Source of the DNA: Thoreauomyces humboldtii
Lineage: Eukaryota; Chytridiomycota; Chytridiomycetes; Spizellomycetales; Powellomycetaceae
Assembly (NCBI GenBank): GCA_027596035.1
Contig: JADGJA010000443.1
Span: 1-18,600, forward strand
DNA length: 18,600 nt
Reading direction: 5' to 3'
In this document: positions 1-9,255 of the stretch, in pieces
Position numbering within the stretch: the first letter of the stretch is position 1
Layout: the number at the start of each line of letters is the position of its first letter
Made by a program: the position numbers and the translations under genes
The notes under the pieces: model-generated
What the model was told of the DNA's origin: nothing
Databases searched by the model: none
The model's input: the letters and a program-made list of their open reading frames with translations, nothing else

Positions 1-122
1 CCCCAATTGACGTCCCCTTCCAGCTCACTCCCGTGACGTCCCTTACCCTCGCCTCTACCCCTTCTTCGTACTCCGTACGCTACGTTCCTTCAACTCGACG
101 AAGGATCAAGTGCCTGTCCATC

Positions 123-2034
123 ATGGAAGCTCTCCTCACCAACATGACCCGTTCGTGCCCCTTCTTGGCACGCACCTCCGTCCCTACCCTGCGTCAGCTC
201 TCAACCGTCTCGGTCAAGACTAGCACTGGAACCAACCAGACGGCCCTGTTTGCCAGCGCAAACAAGTGTCCCATCATGTCCAAGGCTATCGCCGTTCAGG
301 CTGTTGCCACTTCCGCCGCTCCCGCCGGCGCAAAGGGAATGCACTCGTCGGCTGTCTGCCCTTACGCCGCGGTTGTCGACGGAATCTCCTCGGTTGCCCC
401 TCGGGACTCCGCTCACGAGTTCATGCATGCCAAGGTCCCCAAGGCGGCTGTCCCGGCTCCTCGCTGCCCCGTTCCCCACGCCAAGCAGCACCAGCACGCT
501 ACCTTGCGTGCGGAGAAACCCCACACCATCCACGCCCATCAGCCTGCTCAGGGTGCTCACAAAGTCTTCGACTACGAGGCATTTTACCAGACTCAATTGG
601 AGAAGAAGCACAAGGACAAGAGCTACCGCTACTTCAACAACATCAACCGATTGGCTCAGAAGTTTCCCACGGCTCACACGGGAACGGGCGAACACGTTAC
701 CGTTTGGTGCTCCAACGACTACCTGGGCATGAGCAAGCATGAGGCTGTCACCGAGACCATGAAGTAAGACTGGCGCCTCGTTGTATCCGTTCTTATTTCC
801 AAAGTTCTTACTTTTCTTTTTTCTAAAGGGCTACGCTCGACAAATATGGTGCGGGCGCAGGAGGTACTCGAAACATTGCCGGCAATGCTCAACTGCACCT
901 AAGTCTTGAGAACGAGCTAGCCGATCTGCACAAAAAACCTGCGGCTCTCGTCTTTTCGTCGTGCTTTGTGGCCAACGATGCCACTATCTCCACCCTCGCC
1001 GGAAAGATGCCTGGATGCGTTATCTTTTCGGACTCTTCGAACCACGCCTCGATGATCCAGGGCATCCGACACTCGGGCGCTCAGCGAAAGATCTTCCGCC
1101 ATAATGACGTTGCACATCTTGAGGAGCTGTTGCAGTCCGTCGACATCAACGCTCCAAAGCTCATTGCTTTCGAGTCCGTGTACTCCATGTGTGGATCCAT
1201 CGGTCCCATTAAGGAGATCGCTGCTTTGGCCAAGAAGTACAATGCCCTGACCTTCCTGGACGAAGTTCACGCTGTCGGCATGTACGGAAGTACCGGAGGC
1301 GGTGTTGCAGAGTACATCGATGCCATGGATGACATTGATATCATCACGGGAACCCTCGGAAAAGCCTATGGGGTTGTTGGTGGTTACATCGGTAATCATT
1401 TTATCTATTTTTCAGAGCGACGGTTATGTGACGCGGTTGCTAATCGACTTCCTTTACAGCTGGATCGGCTCCCCTGGTCGACCTCATCCGTAGTTATGCG
1501 CCGGGTTTCATCTTTACCACCTCCCTCCCTCCGGTCGTGGTCGCTGGCGCCTTGACATCCATCCGTTACCTCAAGTCCTCCCAGGCGGAGCGCATCGGTC
1601 AGCAGCTCAACACCCGCTCGCTCAAGGCGCGTCTCGGCGATCTCGGCATCCCAGTGGTTCCCAACCCTTCCCACATCGTTCCCGTCCTCGTCGGCGATGC
1701 TGAAACTGCCAAGTCGATCTCGGACGAGCTCCTCTACAAGCACAAGATCTACGTCCAGTCGATCAACTACCCTACCGTCAACGTCGGCGAGGAGCGTCTG
1801 CGCATCACGCCTACCCCTGGTCACGGTCCCGAGCTTATGGACGTCCTTGTTGGGGCTCTCGAAACCATCTGGAAGCAGAGGGGTCTCAAGATGGAGCAGG
1901 ATTGGGAAGCCATCGGTGGACGGGCAGGCGTTGGACTCGGACAGGTGGTTGATCAGCTTGTCGTGGACTCTGACCTCGGTCTGGTGGACGTCGAAGCTGA
2001 ACTGGATGGACACCGTGTCGCCGCTTCTGCTTGA
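123..2034 (+). CDS. HEM1: 5-aminolevulinate synthase, mitochondrial
   Basis: Condenses glycine and succinyl-CoA to 5-aminolevulinate, the first step of heme synthesis, in the mitochondrial matrix with PLP. Exons by eye: 123-763, 829-1391, 1460-2034 (592 aa). Introns are 65 and 68 bp, GT-AG, and both joins restore family motifs. The N-terminal ~145 residues are a Ser/Thr/Ala-rich targeting region with four Cys-Pro pairs (C12, C49, C79, C115), the form of heme-regulatory motifs that block import or activity when heme is plentiful. The catalytic fold begins near residue 150. It shows [15 protein letters not shown] across the first join, [12 protein letters not shown], and the PLP lysine K392 in [20 protein letters not shown] lies in exon 3. 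ATG 123 is chosen because the frame upstream opens only with a GTG. Length and order fit fungal ALAS; identification is secure. Confidence 0.96.
764..828 (+). other. HEM1 intron 1
   Basis: A 65-bp intron with donor GTAAGA and a T-rich stretch before acceptor TAAAG. Splicing joins AA to G and rebuilds the lysine of the conserved KYGAGAGG block. Unspliced, the frame stops at once at 765-767. Confidence 0.93.
1392..1459 (+). other. HEM1 intron 2
   Basis: A 68-bp intron with donor GTAATC, a branch-like GCTAAT about 18 bases before the acceptor, and acceptor TTTACAG. Splicing joins G to CT (Ala) and gives the expected [20 protein letters not shown] block. Confidence 0.93.
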
Positions 2035-2483
2035 ACATGAACCTACTTTCTGCTTGAAATTCTGTAGGCTCGAAAGATTCGATTCTCATATGAAAGATAA
2101 ACCAACCTTCTCCAGTGTACAAGCGAGCAGCCTATGTAGCCCATCGAAAGGAAGAGAACATGTCAGATGCAACCAACAGGACTATCGGTACCCCTTTACT
2201 GTTTGGTTCCGCTTCGGTCCAACTGTGCAAGAAAACCGGGAAAGGGGCAGAGGGTTCGCTTTGGGTCGCCTGTCGGAAGGAAACGATGGATGGGTGCGTG
2301 GGTGGCTGGGTCACTGGATGATGATGATGAGCCATGGGCCTGTATCTCGCAGCTCCTCAGCCTGAAAATCCATCTCGCGCCTTCGCAAGTCCACGTACAC
2401 TCGTAGCTTTCCCCAAAACCCAATGAGCAAAGTGCGCTGCTACTCGCACCCACAACACTAGGTCCAGCGCTAGCGCTTTTGAA
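2035..2483. other. HEM1-AMPK beta intergenic region
   Basis: 449 bp between two genes on the same strand; it must hold the HEM1 3' UTR and the next gene's promoter and 5' UTR. Short open frames on both strands lack motifs. There is a small ATG trinucleotide run near 2319-2330. I see no clear TATA box, AATAAA or RNA gene. Confidence 0.5.
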
Positions 2484-4199
2484 ATGGGAAACGCGAACTC
2501 GTCCGATCCAAATAGTTCTAGTAACACTCATCCCAGACGACACAAAGCTTCCTCTGCTACATCTTCGAGCAGCCACCAGAACCACCAACAGCAGCGTCCT
2601 TCATCCTCCTATACCCCCGTTGCCAGGCTCGCATCAGTACCACTCGGGACTTCCCCCGGCACCACAACCTCCCCTACCAGCATCCCCGCTTCTCGTCCGG
2701 CCCCGCAGCTCGTTGAAGACTCGCCCTTCCTTGGGTCGCCTTTGCTTATAAGCGAGACTTACGCAGACAACCACCAGCCGGCTCCTCGAGGCTCTCCTCG
2801 AGGCTCTCTTATACCAACATTTCGTTCTCTGGGTCGACACTTTCGTCTCTCCTCCAAAACCCCGTCCTCCCTAGCTGACGACGATTGGGGCGGTCCTAAC
2901 TCGTCCTCCATGGCTTCGCCTTCCAATCGCTCCTCCAGGATGGGAACGCCGGAAAGGCAGGCCTCCCTCCGTTCTGATGCTGGTCTCCCCGCGGCGATGG
3001 GCGCGATGGACATGGATGTGGACCCGGCTCCTGCGGGACAGATGGAGCTGGGAAGCAAGATCGCCACGAAGCTGCAGGCTGGCGACGGTGTTTCCAAGCC
3101 CGTCAGCATCCTGAGCCAGGGGCTGACGGGTGGCTTGGGCGATTCCCAGCTTGCTCCGCCAGCTGCAAAGAGTTATCGGAATACCGCTCGGATCTTTCAC
3201 AACTTTGGCCCGATGGCTACGGTGTCCATCACGCGGAAAGGTGGGGGATGCCTCGTTGCATTCGATCTGTGTGAGGAGACACATGCTGACCCAGACCCTT
3301 TCGATATCAGACACAGATGCCGGCATCATTCCTATCATGATCAGTTGGGCTCAAGGTGGCGGAGCGGTCTACGTGACCGGCACTTTCAACAACTGGAAGC
3401 AGAAAGTGCGAATGAGCAGAAGGTTAGCAGGCCATTTCCTTTCGACAAATCTCGTGCACGTCGACCCGTACTCACCCGCTCTTGCCCTCCTTAGTAATGC
3501 GGACTTCACCACAGTTATCGACATGCCCCCGGGCACGCATCGCTTCAAGTTCATCGTAGACGACGAATGGAAGTGTTCAGAGGACCTTCCCATTGCGTCG
3601 GATGCGGATGGCAATCTGGTAAATTATCTGGAAGTGACCGACGAGGCCGGAGAGCGACAGGGCGATGGTTTGGACGAGTTGGCCAAGTTTGGGGATGATC
3701 AAGGTGCAGACCGAGTTCCGTTTTCCACTGTTTGTATGTTTCTGCGTGCTGATCTTGACCTGATCCTCGTAGCATCCCCAACCGTCCTTTCTTCCACTCC
3801 ACCGGAGTTCTACTCAAACGATATTCCTCCACCGCCAAGTTCGATGCAGCAATCGCCTCAGCAGCAAATACCCCCTCAGCATCAGCAGCAGCAATCACAA
3901 CAGCAACCGCTACAACCGCCACATCTGCCGCCACATCTCGAGAAGGTGCTACTCAACTCCCACACCCTATCAAAGGACGATCGAAGCGTTCTCCCCGTTC
4001 CAAATCACGTTACGTTGAACCATATGTACGCGTGCTCCATTCGGGACGGCGTCATGGCTGTCGGTTGCACGACACGATATCGCATGAAGGTGCGCGTGTG
4101 CTTATGTTTCGCGATGCTTATAGTTTCGAATCTTACGTGTCCCGCTTTGGTGCTTTGCAGTATATCACGACAGTCCTGTATAAACCCGTTTTCCAATGA
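2484..4199 (+). CDS. AMPK/SNF1 complex beta subunit
   Basis: Scaffold and targeting subunit of the SNF1/AMPK kinase; it holds the alpha and gamma subunits together and binds glycogen. Exons by eye: 2484-3240, 3311-3422, 3495-3703, 3773-4089, 4161-4199 (477 aa). It starts MGNANSSDP, an N-myristoylation signal of the kind known in this family. Residues ~10-250 are Ser/Pro-rich and probably disordered. The CBM48 glycogen-binding domain is at ~256-345: ISWAQGGG, VYVTGTFNNW (W281), FKFIVDDEW, NLVNYLEV, with the usual sugar-contact Trp, Lys and Asn present. A Gln/Pro-rich linker (~384-409) precedes the C-terminal ASC domain, which starts PPHLPPHLEKVLLN and ends RYRMKYITTVLYKPV. Three joins are strong. 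The first is less so: a donor at 3271 would give only a 40-bp intron and add ten residues. The gene is convergent with the WRAP53 homologue. Confidence 0.93.
3423..3494 (+). other. In-frame intron in the CBM48 region
   Basis: A 72-bp intron (donor GTTAGC, acceptor CTCCTTAG), a multiple of three with no stop in frame. Removing it joins RMSR to SNADFTTVIDMPPG as expected for the domain. Retention would add 24 residues inside the carbohydrate-binding module. Confidence 0.85.
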
Positions 4200-4357
4200 A
4201 CCCGCCTCCCTCTCCTCTGCGACTGCGAAATTATTTTTACATACTATTCTATCTACTGGGAACTTTGAGAACGGCCGAGGATTGGAGGCAGGACGCCTCG
4301 TCCAAAAGCAGATACAGTTTGGGATGCGCTGAACCGGTGTTCCAACTAAGCAGGAGT
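4200..4357. other. Convergent 3' intergenic region
   Basis: 158 bp between the stop codons of two convergent genes, AMPK beta on plus and the WRAP53 homologue on minus. An AT-rich stretch near 4227-4245 (AAAATAA on minus) could serve 3' processing of the minus gene. The two 3' UTRs are likely to overlap. No canonical AATAAA is seen. Confidence 0.45.
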
Positions 4358-6264
4358 TTACTGCGCAGCTTTCCCCGTCGCAGCTATTCCATTATAGCCC
4401 TCCCACCTGTGCGACAGACGCCATATGGCGACGCTGCTATCCACCGCTATGCAAGGGCCGTCCTCCCCTCCCCCCTCCTCCTGTTCCATTGAAGGTTTTA
4501 CAGTAGTGCTGGGCTCGAAAGCGTCAGAATCGTCGGAATCGTGGTCGAGTAGAGCGGTCCTTCTTTGCCCTGAGCAGGTACCCAGAAGCGGAAGCGTCGG
4601 GTGAAACACTGCCGAGGAGACCACATCTGTGTGCGCGCGCAAACACTGAGGTTAATTTATCCATGCCGTATGCAGCAGGTTGACAGAACGAAAAGGACAT
4701 ACCTGCGTGTCCAGAAAAGCGCTTGACAAGCTCCGCACTTTGCAAGTCGTAGATCAATACATCTCCATTCTTTGACGAAGAGTAATACGAGTGCATCAGC
4801 TTTCCTTTCCCCAAACTCTATCGCAGGCAACTCCGGCCTTGTGAAACCCAAACTCCTTACCTCGTCACCCGTGCTCAGATAGCGGCCGGAGGGATCCAAG
4901 CTGAACGCCAACCGTTGGTTCGTGTTGCCCTTACGCGCAAGCGTCGAAACGACATCTCCCGTGTTACGGATGTCCCAGCACGATATCGCGTCCGCCTTCC
5001 GCGACGCAGAGTATAGAAAGTTGCCGTCCCGGGAGAACTCGACCTGGGTGACCCCTCGGCCCCCTCCATCACGGGGAATCTTCATCTGCTGCAAAAGCTC
5101 GTCGTTCCGCTCATCGTAGAGACCGATGGACCCTGCATAGGACCCTGCGGCATACATCCCCGAGAAGTCAGGGTTGAAGGCGATCGTCGAGATGAGTCCT
5201 GGAAAACGGAGCAACGCGTCAGATCCGGACGACTTCTGAGCCTCCGCTCTCCTAACGAAACCTTTCTGGCCCTTCTTGCTCTTCTTGTTTGGAGTGGTTG
5301 GCCTTCGGGAGTGACCTGTCCCCGGGCGGTGGACGTCGAAAATCTGAATCAAGTTGTTGAATCCACAGTAGATCCTGGCAGATGCGAGAATCTCGGCATC
5401 AGAAGAAGGAACCATCTTCTGAACAGGATTCATATTTGACGAACTTTGTGCCGTCAAGATTGAAGACCAGAGAGTTTGGTGCTTGTACTTGATCGAGATG
5501 GTCCACCGCGACGTATGAGCCTCGTTTCTGCAACGACAAGCGGTTTGACATGCGCCCGTTTCAAAAGCATGCAAGCTCCGCCTCGATGTCATACCTCTCC
5601 GGTGAACGCATCGCGAAGATGAATAGGGTGGTCTCGTACGGCACTCACGAAGCAACACGTGGCAGGATCTAGGGTCGAACCGAACGGACTCTAGTTGGCA
5701 GGATGGCTAACGAGAGCATATCAGACGGGACGTACCCGCGAAGTTCATGTGAGGATACCATGCCGTATCATATACACACTCAGGCTCCGCGACCGTGACG
5801 AACGGAAGCAGGTCGTGTTCGGGCGTGTTGGGAGGAGAGCCTCCGTAATCGAATTCTATGTTGGCAGGCCTGCATCAGTCAATTTCAAGTCCGACCAGTG
5901 ATTGAAAACAATTGACCAAGGCTACACACTTTGCGTATACGCGTAATAGGTTGTCGTTTGTGCTGCTCAGCAAGCACGAGCCGTCTGGACTCCTGCAGGG
6001 TGGCCAGCGAGGCGTCAGAGAAAGTCCATAGAACCACCGTAGATCCTTAGCCTAGGCTGACCATTTAACGCCCTTGCAGAAGTTCGCCGTGAACTTATCC
6101 CCTAGCAGGTTGCTACAGAGTGACTTTCCTGTCGTCGCTGTCCTCACGGCGTCCCCATCCACGTCATACTGGATACAAGCCGACCATGGGGTCTGGAACT
6201 CTTCCCCTGCCACTGGCTGGGCTTCTGTGACAGTTTCCGAATCTGTCGTGGCCTTCACATCCAT
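4358..6264 (-). CDS. WRAP53/TCAB1-like WD40 protein
   Basis: Homologue of the telomerase Cajal body protein family, which in animals binds the CAB box of scaRNAs and telomerase RNA. Exons on minus by eye: 6264-6062, 5992-5930, 5869-5736, 5668-5595, 5527-5445, 5374-4861, 4769-4703, 4626-4358 (468 aa); introns are 60-91 bp. Landmarks in order: CKGVKW/SPDGSCLLSSTNDNLLRVY, CVYDTAWYP, HPIHLRDAFTGE, VDHLDQVQAPNSLVFNLDGT, IYCGFNNLIQIFD, YAAGSYAGSIGLYD, YSASRKADAISCWDIR, NQRLAFSLDPSGRYLSTGDE, SAVFHPTLPLLGTCSGQR. An acidic loop then precedes a last strand, VAIWRL, as in the animal protein. ATG 6264 is used because the longer frame to 6351 opens with GTG. Weakest join: the intron at 4770-4860, where an acceptor 30 bases earlier also keeps the frame. 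The family is secure from the WD order; a telomerase role in this organism is inference. Confidence 0.88.
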
Positions 6265-6636
6265 CGCTGCTCGGGGAGCCGTGGACAGTATCTTTCGAAG
6301 ACTCCCAGCAGGTCTTTGTGCTCGGTTGTTTTTTGGAAGTCTCAGCGTCACACGCTATTGCGGATATAAAAGAACGCGTCGGCAGGGTCAGACCTATAAA
6401 CCACAGAGCTGTCCAGAAGCGACCCTAATATCTTCCAGCTCGAAAATTTGGACAAGTCCCACTTTCACACACAGAGATCACGCCGTTGCGATGGAGCAGA
6501 GATAACGATGAACATCAAAGTACCACAACCATATGCTGATTTTCCATGCTCTAACGGATGCAAGTGTTCGCATGCTCTTTGAACCACACCTAAGAGTGCT
6601 ATCCTAATTTTCGTACTGTTTGAAAAGGCGCGGTGT
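6265..6636. other. Upstream region of WRAP53 homologue and left edge of duplication
   Basis: This stretch holds the minus-strand promoter of the WRAP53-like gene. On plus, TATAAAAG (6365-6372) and a second TATAAA near 6395 look like core promoter boxes, but no plus-strand gene follows. From about 6453 the sequence matches 9739 onward: the left edge of the duplicated segment, where core DNA meets accessory DNA. Confidence 0.5.
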
Positions 6637-7023
6637 GCCTACAGAAGCTGAACGAGGGCTTGGAACGCCGAACAGACGCTATGAGGACGCTCGGAGGGTA
6701 TTATCTGACTAGAGAGTCCATTTGCACGTAGTTTCATGGACTCCCGGGCACCCCACCGTCGCCTTTACGCTGTTTTCAAACTCGACTTTTTTTTGGTTGC
6801 CTACAGAAGCTGAACGAGGGCTTTGAACGGCGAACGGACGCTACGCGCACGATCGCAGGGTATCATTTGACTAGAGAGTCCATTTGCACGTAGTTTCATG
6901 GACTCCCGGGCACCCCACCGTCGCCGTTACGCTGTTCTAGACTCGACTTTTTTTGGTTGCCTACAGAAGCTGAACGAGGACTTCGCACGGCAAACGGACG
7001 CTACGAGCACGATCGCAGGGAAC
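6637..7023. repeat. R1 tandem repeat array A (~160-bp units)
   Basis: Two full units (6637-6798, 162 bp; 6799-6958, 160 bp) and a partial third (6959 to about 7023). Each starts GCCTACAGAAGCTGAACGAG, goes on through CACGATCGCAGGG and ends in a T run before GGTT. The middle has an inverted repeat, GAGTCCAT...ATGGACTC, with a 14-base loop followed by CCCGGGCACCCC. No open frame crosses the units. The array lies 3' of the F-box gene, about 420 bp past its stop. Confidence 0.92.
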
Positions 7024-7440
7024 CTCGAGAATTTGAACCAAGATCCGTGAAATAGAACGGCGACGTCAGCACGTGGGAATCCGATTTGCAACATGGGGAA
7101 AATGGGTCCCTATTATATTTCCTCTCATTTCCTCTCTCTTCATTGTGCCCATGCGTTCCGTCGGTTTTCGAAGTAGTTCCGGCAGGTGTGTGACTGAAGT
7201 TAGAGCCCTTCAGGTACCGCCAGTCCTTGCGACGAAATTGATTATAGCTCGAAATTCACGAAGCTAAAGGTGGAAGGGTTTTCCTCGATATAAACCGCTC
7301 TTGCGATCGAAACCGTGGCTTGAAACATTCCGAACGCCATCTGGGTCACGATCGATCTGCAAGGACCTTCCAAAGGAAAGAATTAGGCAAATGCGCCAAT
7401 TCGCTGGAAAGTTCCGCAAGCCTTGTCGTCAACTCACAAA
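7024..7440. other. Conserved spacer 3' of F-box gene A
   Basis: 417 bp between the R1 array and the F-box gene's stop, nearly identical to 10471-10886 in copy B. It should include the gene's 3' UTR. Short plus-strand frames are conserved in both copies but start with non-ATG codons or lack motifs, so I do not call them genes. No canonical AATAAA on minus was seen. Confidence 0.5.
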
Positions 7441-9255
7441 CTAGAAACCAGACTCAAAAATATCAATGCCTTTCCGTGTGGTTAAGGCGGTCTCCGGACC
7501 ACTCGTCCTCGTGTCGATAAAGTTGTACTGCACGGCGAACCATCCATCTGGTAGGTCGCTTTGCTGCGACGTGTCCTTCCTGGTGTCGGCCTTGTACCAC
7601 GGGTATGTGGCCTCGTAAAGATGGTGCCGTTCAACCTCATTCCCGATGTTTTCCTGCCAGTGCGCGCCCATCGGTGGGGAACTTCCACCATCCCAGGCGC
7701 AAAGCCCTACAGCTACGAGCATAACACCGAAGAGCTCAAGGTCCGGCCAGACGTCTACCAAGCCGCATGCATTGCGGATTGCCTCCAGAGCAAAGAGGTC
7801 AATCTTGATGGTGAAGGGGGGACGGGTGTCTTCGCTGTACTGGCAGGACTCAGCAACAGGTATCGTGTCGTGGCCCCAGAAGATCCAGAAGCCCACAATG
7901 CTGCTGTTGTACTCATTGGCTAAATAGGATTTGGCCCGGAACTCTAATTGAGCTATCCCGGCATCTCCTCTTAGCTGGAAGGATAAAAAGGTCTTGTGGC
8001 ACTCGCCTATAGGCTCATCCCCATCTACTGAGTCCTTTTCCCGGTTTAAATGTTTGATGTGGTCCCGGACCCATGTCACAGGATCAAAAGAAAAGATTGG
8101 TAGACTGCCCGCACCTCCCTCGTTGCTGGTGGTCCAGCCAACAAGTAACGACAGAAACGTTGCCGGAAAGCAAAAGAGCGACGCCCGACCCCAGATTGCG
8201 GATACATGATCATAGAGCATCCTGGCGCTTGCACGATCAATGCCGCGGTCGAAAGTTCTGAGGGTATCTACCGCAGCGTTAAGCTCAGCGGAAGCACCGA
8301 GGAAGGGACAGTCTTGGTTCTGATAGATACCGACATAAGGACGCCTGAGCATCCCATGAGGATCCCAAACACACTCATCCAGAGTTAAGATATCTGTGTC
8401 CTGCAGTATCTCGTCTGCCAGCACTTTGTCTGCCGGTACTTCTTCCGCGAGTAAGGACAGGCCGGGTGGCTCCTCCCATCGCTGCGACTCGACCGATTGG
8501 ATGCGCACATTGCGGGTGAGAGCAGGGAAAGCCGTTACAAAAAGAGAGGCGAGATGTTTCTCTGTCAGAGTAGCATCAAGAATCGGAGCAACACTCGCCA
8601 GCCCAGAGGCCGCATATCTCCATTCATGATTATTTTCAGTGATGTAGACGCAGAATCGTTGGTTGGCAGATCCTTTGCGCTCAGCAAAGAACCGCACATT
8701 TTCGACGAAGTTACCGTCCAGATTTTCGCGTTCTCCCATGCAGAAGAGAGTGAGAGACGTCTTCTTTGTCCCATCCAAGGGAATTGTCACGGCTTCGTAG
8801 TAGTAGGACTGAGAAAAATCATATTCGTAATAGCGAAACAGGATTTCCTCCCGCCTACAGTAGGTCAGTTGCCAGGTGGGAGGCAAGTCCACAGACTCCA
8901 AGATCATTGTAGGGGCAAGGTTGCCAAGAAGGGCTTCACAGGCATGTGAGTGGAACTGCCACGGCCTCCATGGGCTATCAGCGATGTATCGATCCTCGTA
9001 GGCAAGCCCCTTTGCAAAAGAGAGTATGACGTCGTCAGTCGGAATAAGGTTGAGACTGCTGTTGATGATACGGTTGAGAGCGCACATAGCGGCGGTCGTG
9101 GGGTCAAGCTGGTGGATCACGTCACGAAGCGTTTTTGAAGTGCTGCTCAGAATGGTCCGGCCGCTTAGGGGTAGGAAGCGGAACAGCAGGAGGAACACGA
9201 GGTCGGGAAGCCGGACAAGCGGAAAGGCTGTTTGCTGCTGCTGCTGTTCCTGCAT
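7441..9255 (-). CDS. F-box protein, paralogue A
   Basis: A single-exon gene of 604 aa. The N-terminus is MQEQQQQQTAF, a short Gln tract, followed directly by an F-box-like segment at ~13-55: LPDLVFLLLFRFLPLSGRT, then ILSSTSKTLRDVI. F-box proteins bind SKP1 and bring substrates to SCF ubiquitin ligases; that role is inferred from this segment only. The remaining ~550 residues match no repeat class I know (no LRR, WD40 or Kelch spacing). They are rich in Trp and Phe with some hydrophobic stretches (for example around SLFCFPATFLSLLVGW) that look more like buried helices than membrane spans. The start ATG has A at -3. No intron breaks 1.8 kb, unlike the core genes. It is one of two tandem paralogues; the substrate is unknown. 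The F-box call is moderate, the gene call strong. Confidence 0.85.
   Translation of the reverse strand: MQEQQQQQTAFPLVRLPDLVFLLLFRFLPLSGRTILSSTSKTLRDVIHQLDPTTAAMCALNRIINSSLNLIPTDDVILSFAKGLAYEDRYIADSPWRPWQFHSHACEALLGNLAPTMILESVDLPPTWQLTYCRREEILFRYYEYDFSQSYYYEAVTIPLDGTKKTSLTLFCMGERENLDGNFVENVRFFAERKGSANQRFCVYITENNHEWRYAASGLASVAPILDATLTEKHLASLFVTAFPALTRNVRIQSVESQRWEEPPGLSLLAEEVPADKVLADEILQDTDILTLDECVWDPHGMLRRPYVGIYQNQDCPFLGASAELNAAVDTLRTFDRGIDRASARMLYDHVSAIWGRASLFCFPATFLSLLVGWTTSNEGGAGSLPIFSFDPVTWVRDHIKHLNREKDSVDGDEPIGECHKTFLSFQLRGDAGIAQLEFRAKSYLANEYNSSIVGFWIFWGHDTIPVAESCQYSEDTRPPFTIKIDLFALEAIRNACGLVDVWPDLELFGVMLVAVGLCAWDGGSSPPMGAHWQENIGNEVERHHLYEATYPWYKADTRKDTSQQSDLPDGWFAVQYNFIDTRTSGPETALTTRKGIDIFESGF

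Noticed and set aside
33..122. N-terminal extension of HEM1 from position 33
   Set aside because: The frame opens with GTG there; the first ATG is at 123 and begins a credible mitochondrial leader.
201..740. 179-codon open frame on minus inside HEM1 exon 1
   Set aside because: It is antisense to a conserved gene, has no motif and arises from codon bias of the real frame.
3271..3310. 40-bp intron with donor GTGAGG in the AMPK beta gene
   Set aside because: The donor is better than GTGGGG at 3241, but the branch site would be only ~15 bases away and the intron far shorter than all others here. It is kept as the alternative.
6265..6351. Longer N-terminus for the WRAP53 homologue
   Set aside because: The frame to 6351 opens with GTG; ATG 6264 is the first usable start.
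6074..6505. 143-codon plus-strand frame over the WRAP53 first exon
   Set aside because: Antisense to the conserved exon and without motifs; its end lies in duplicated noncoding sequence.
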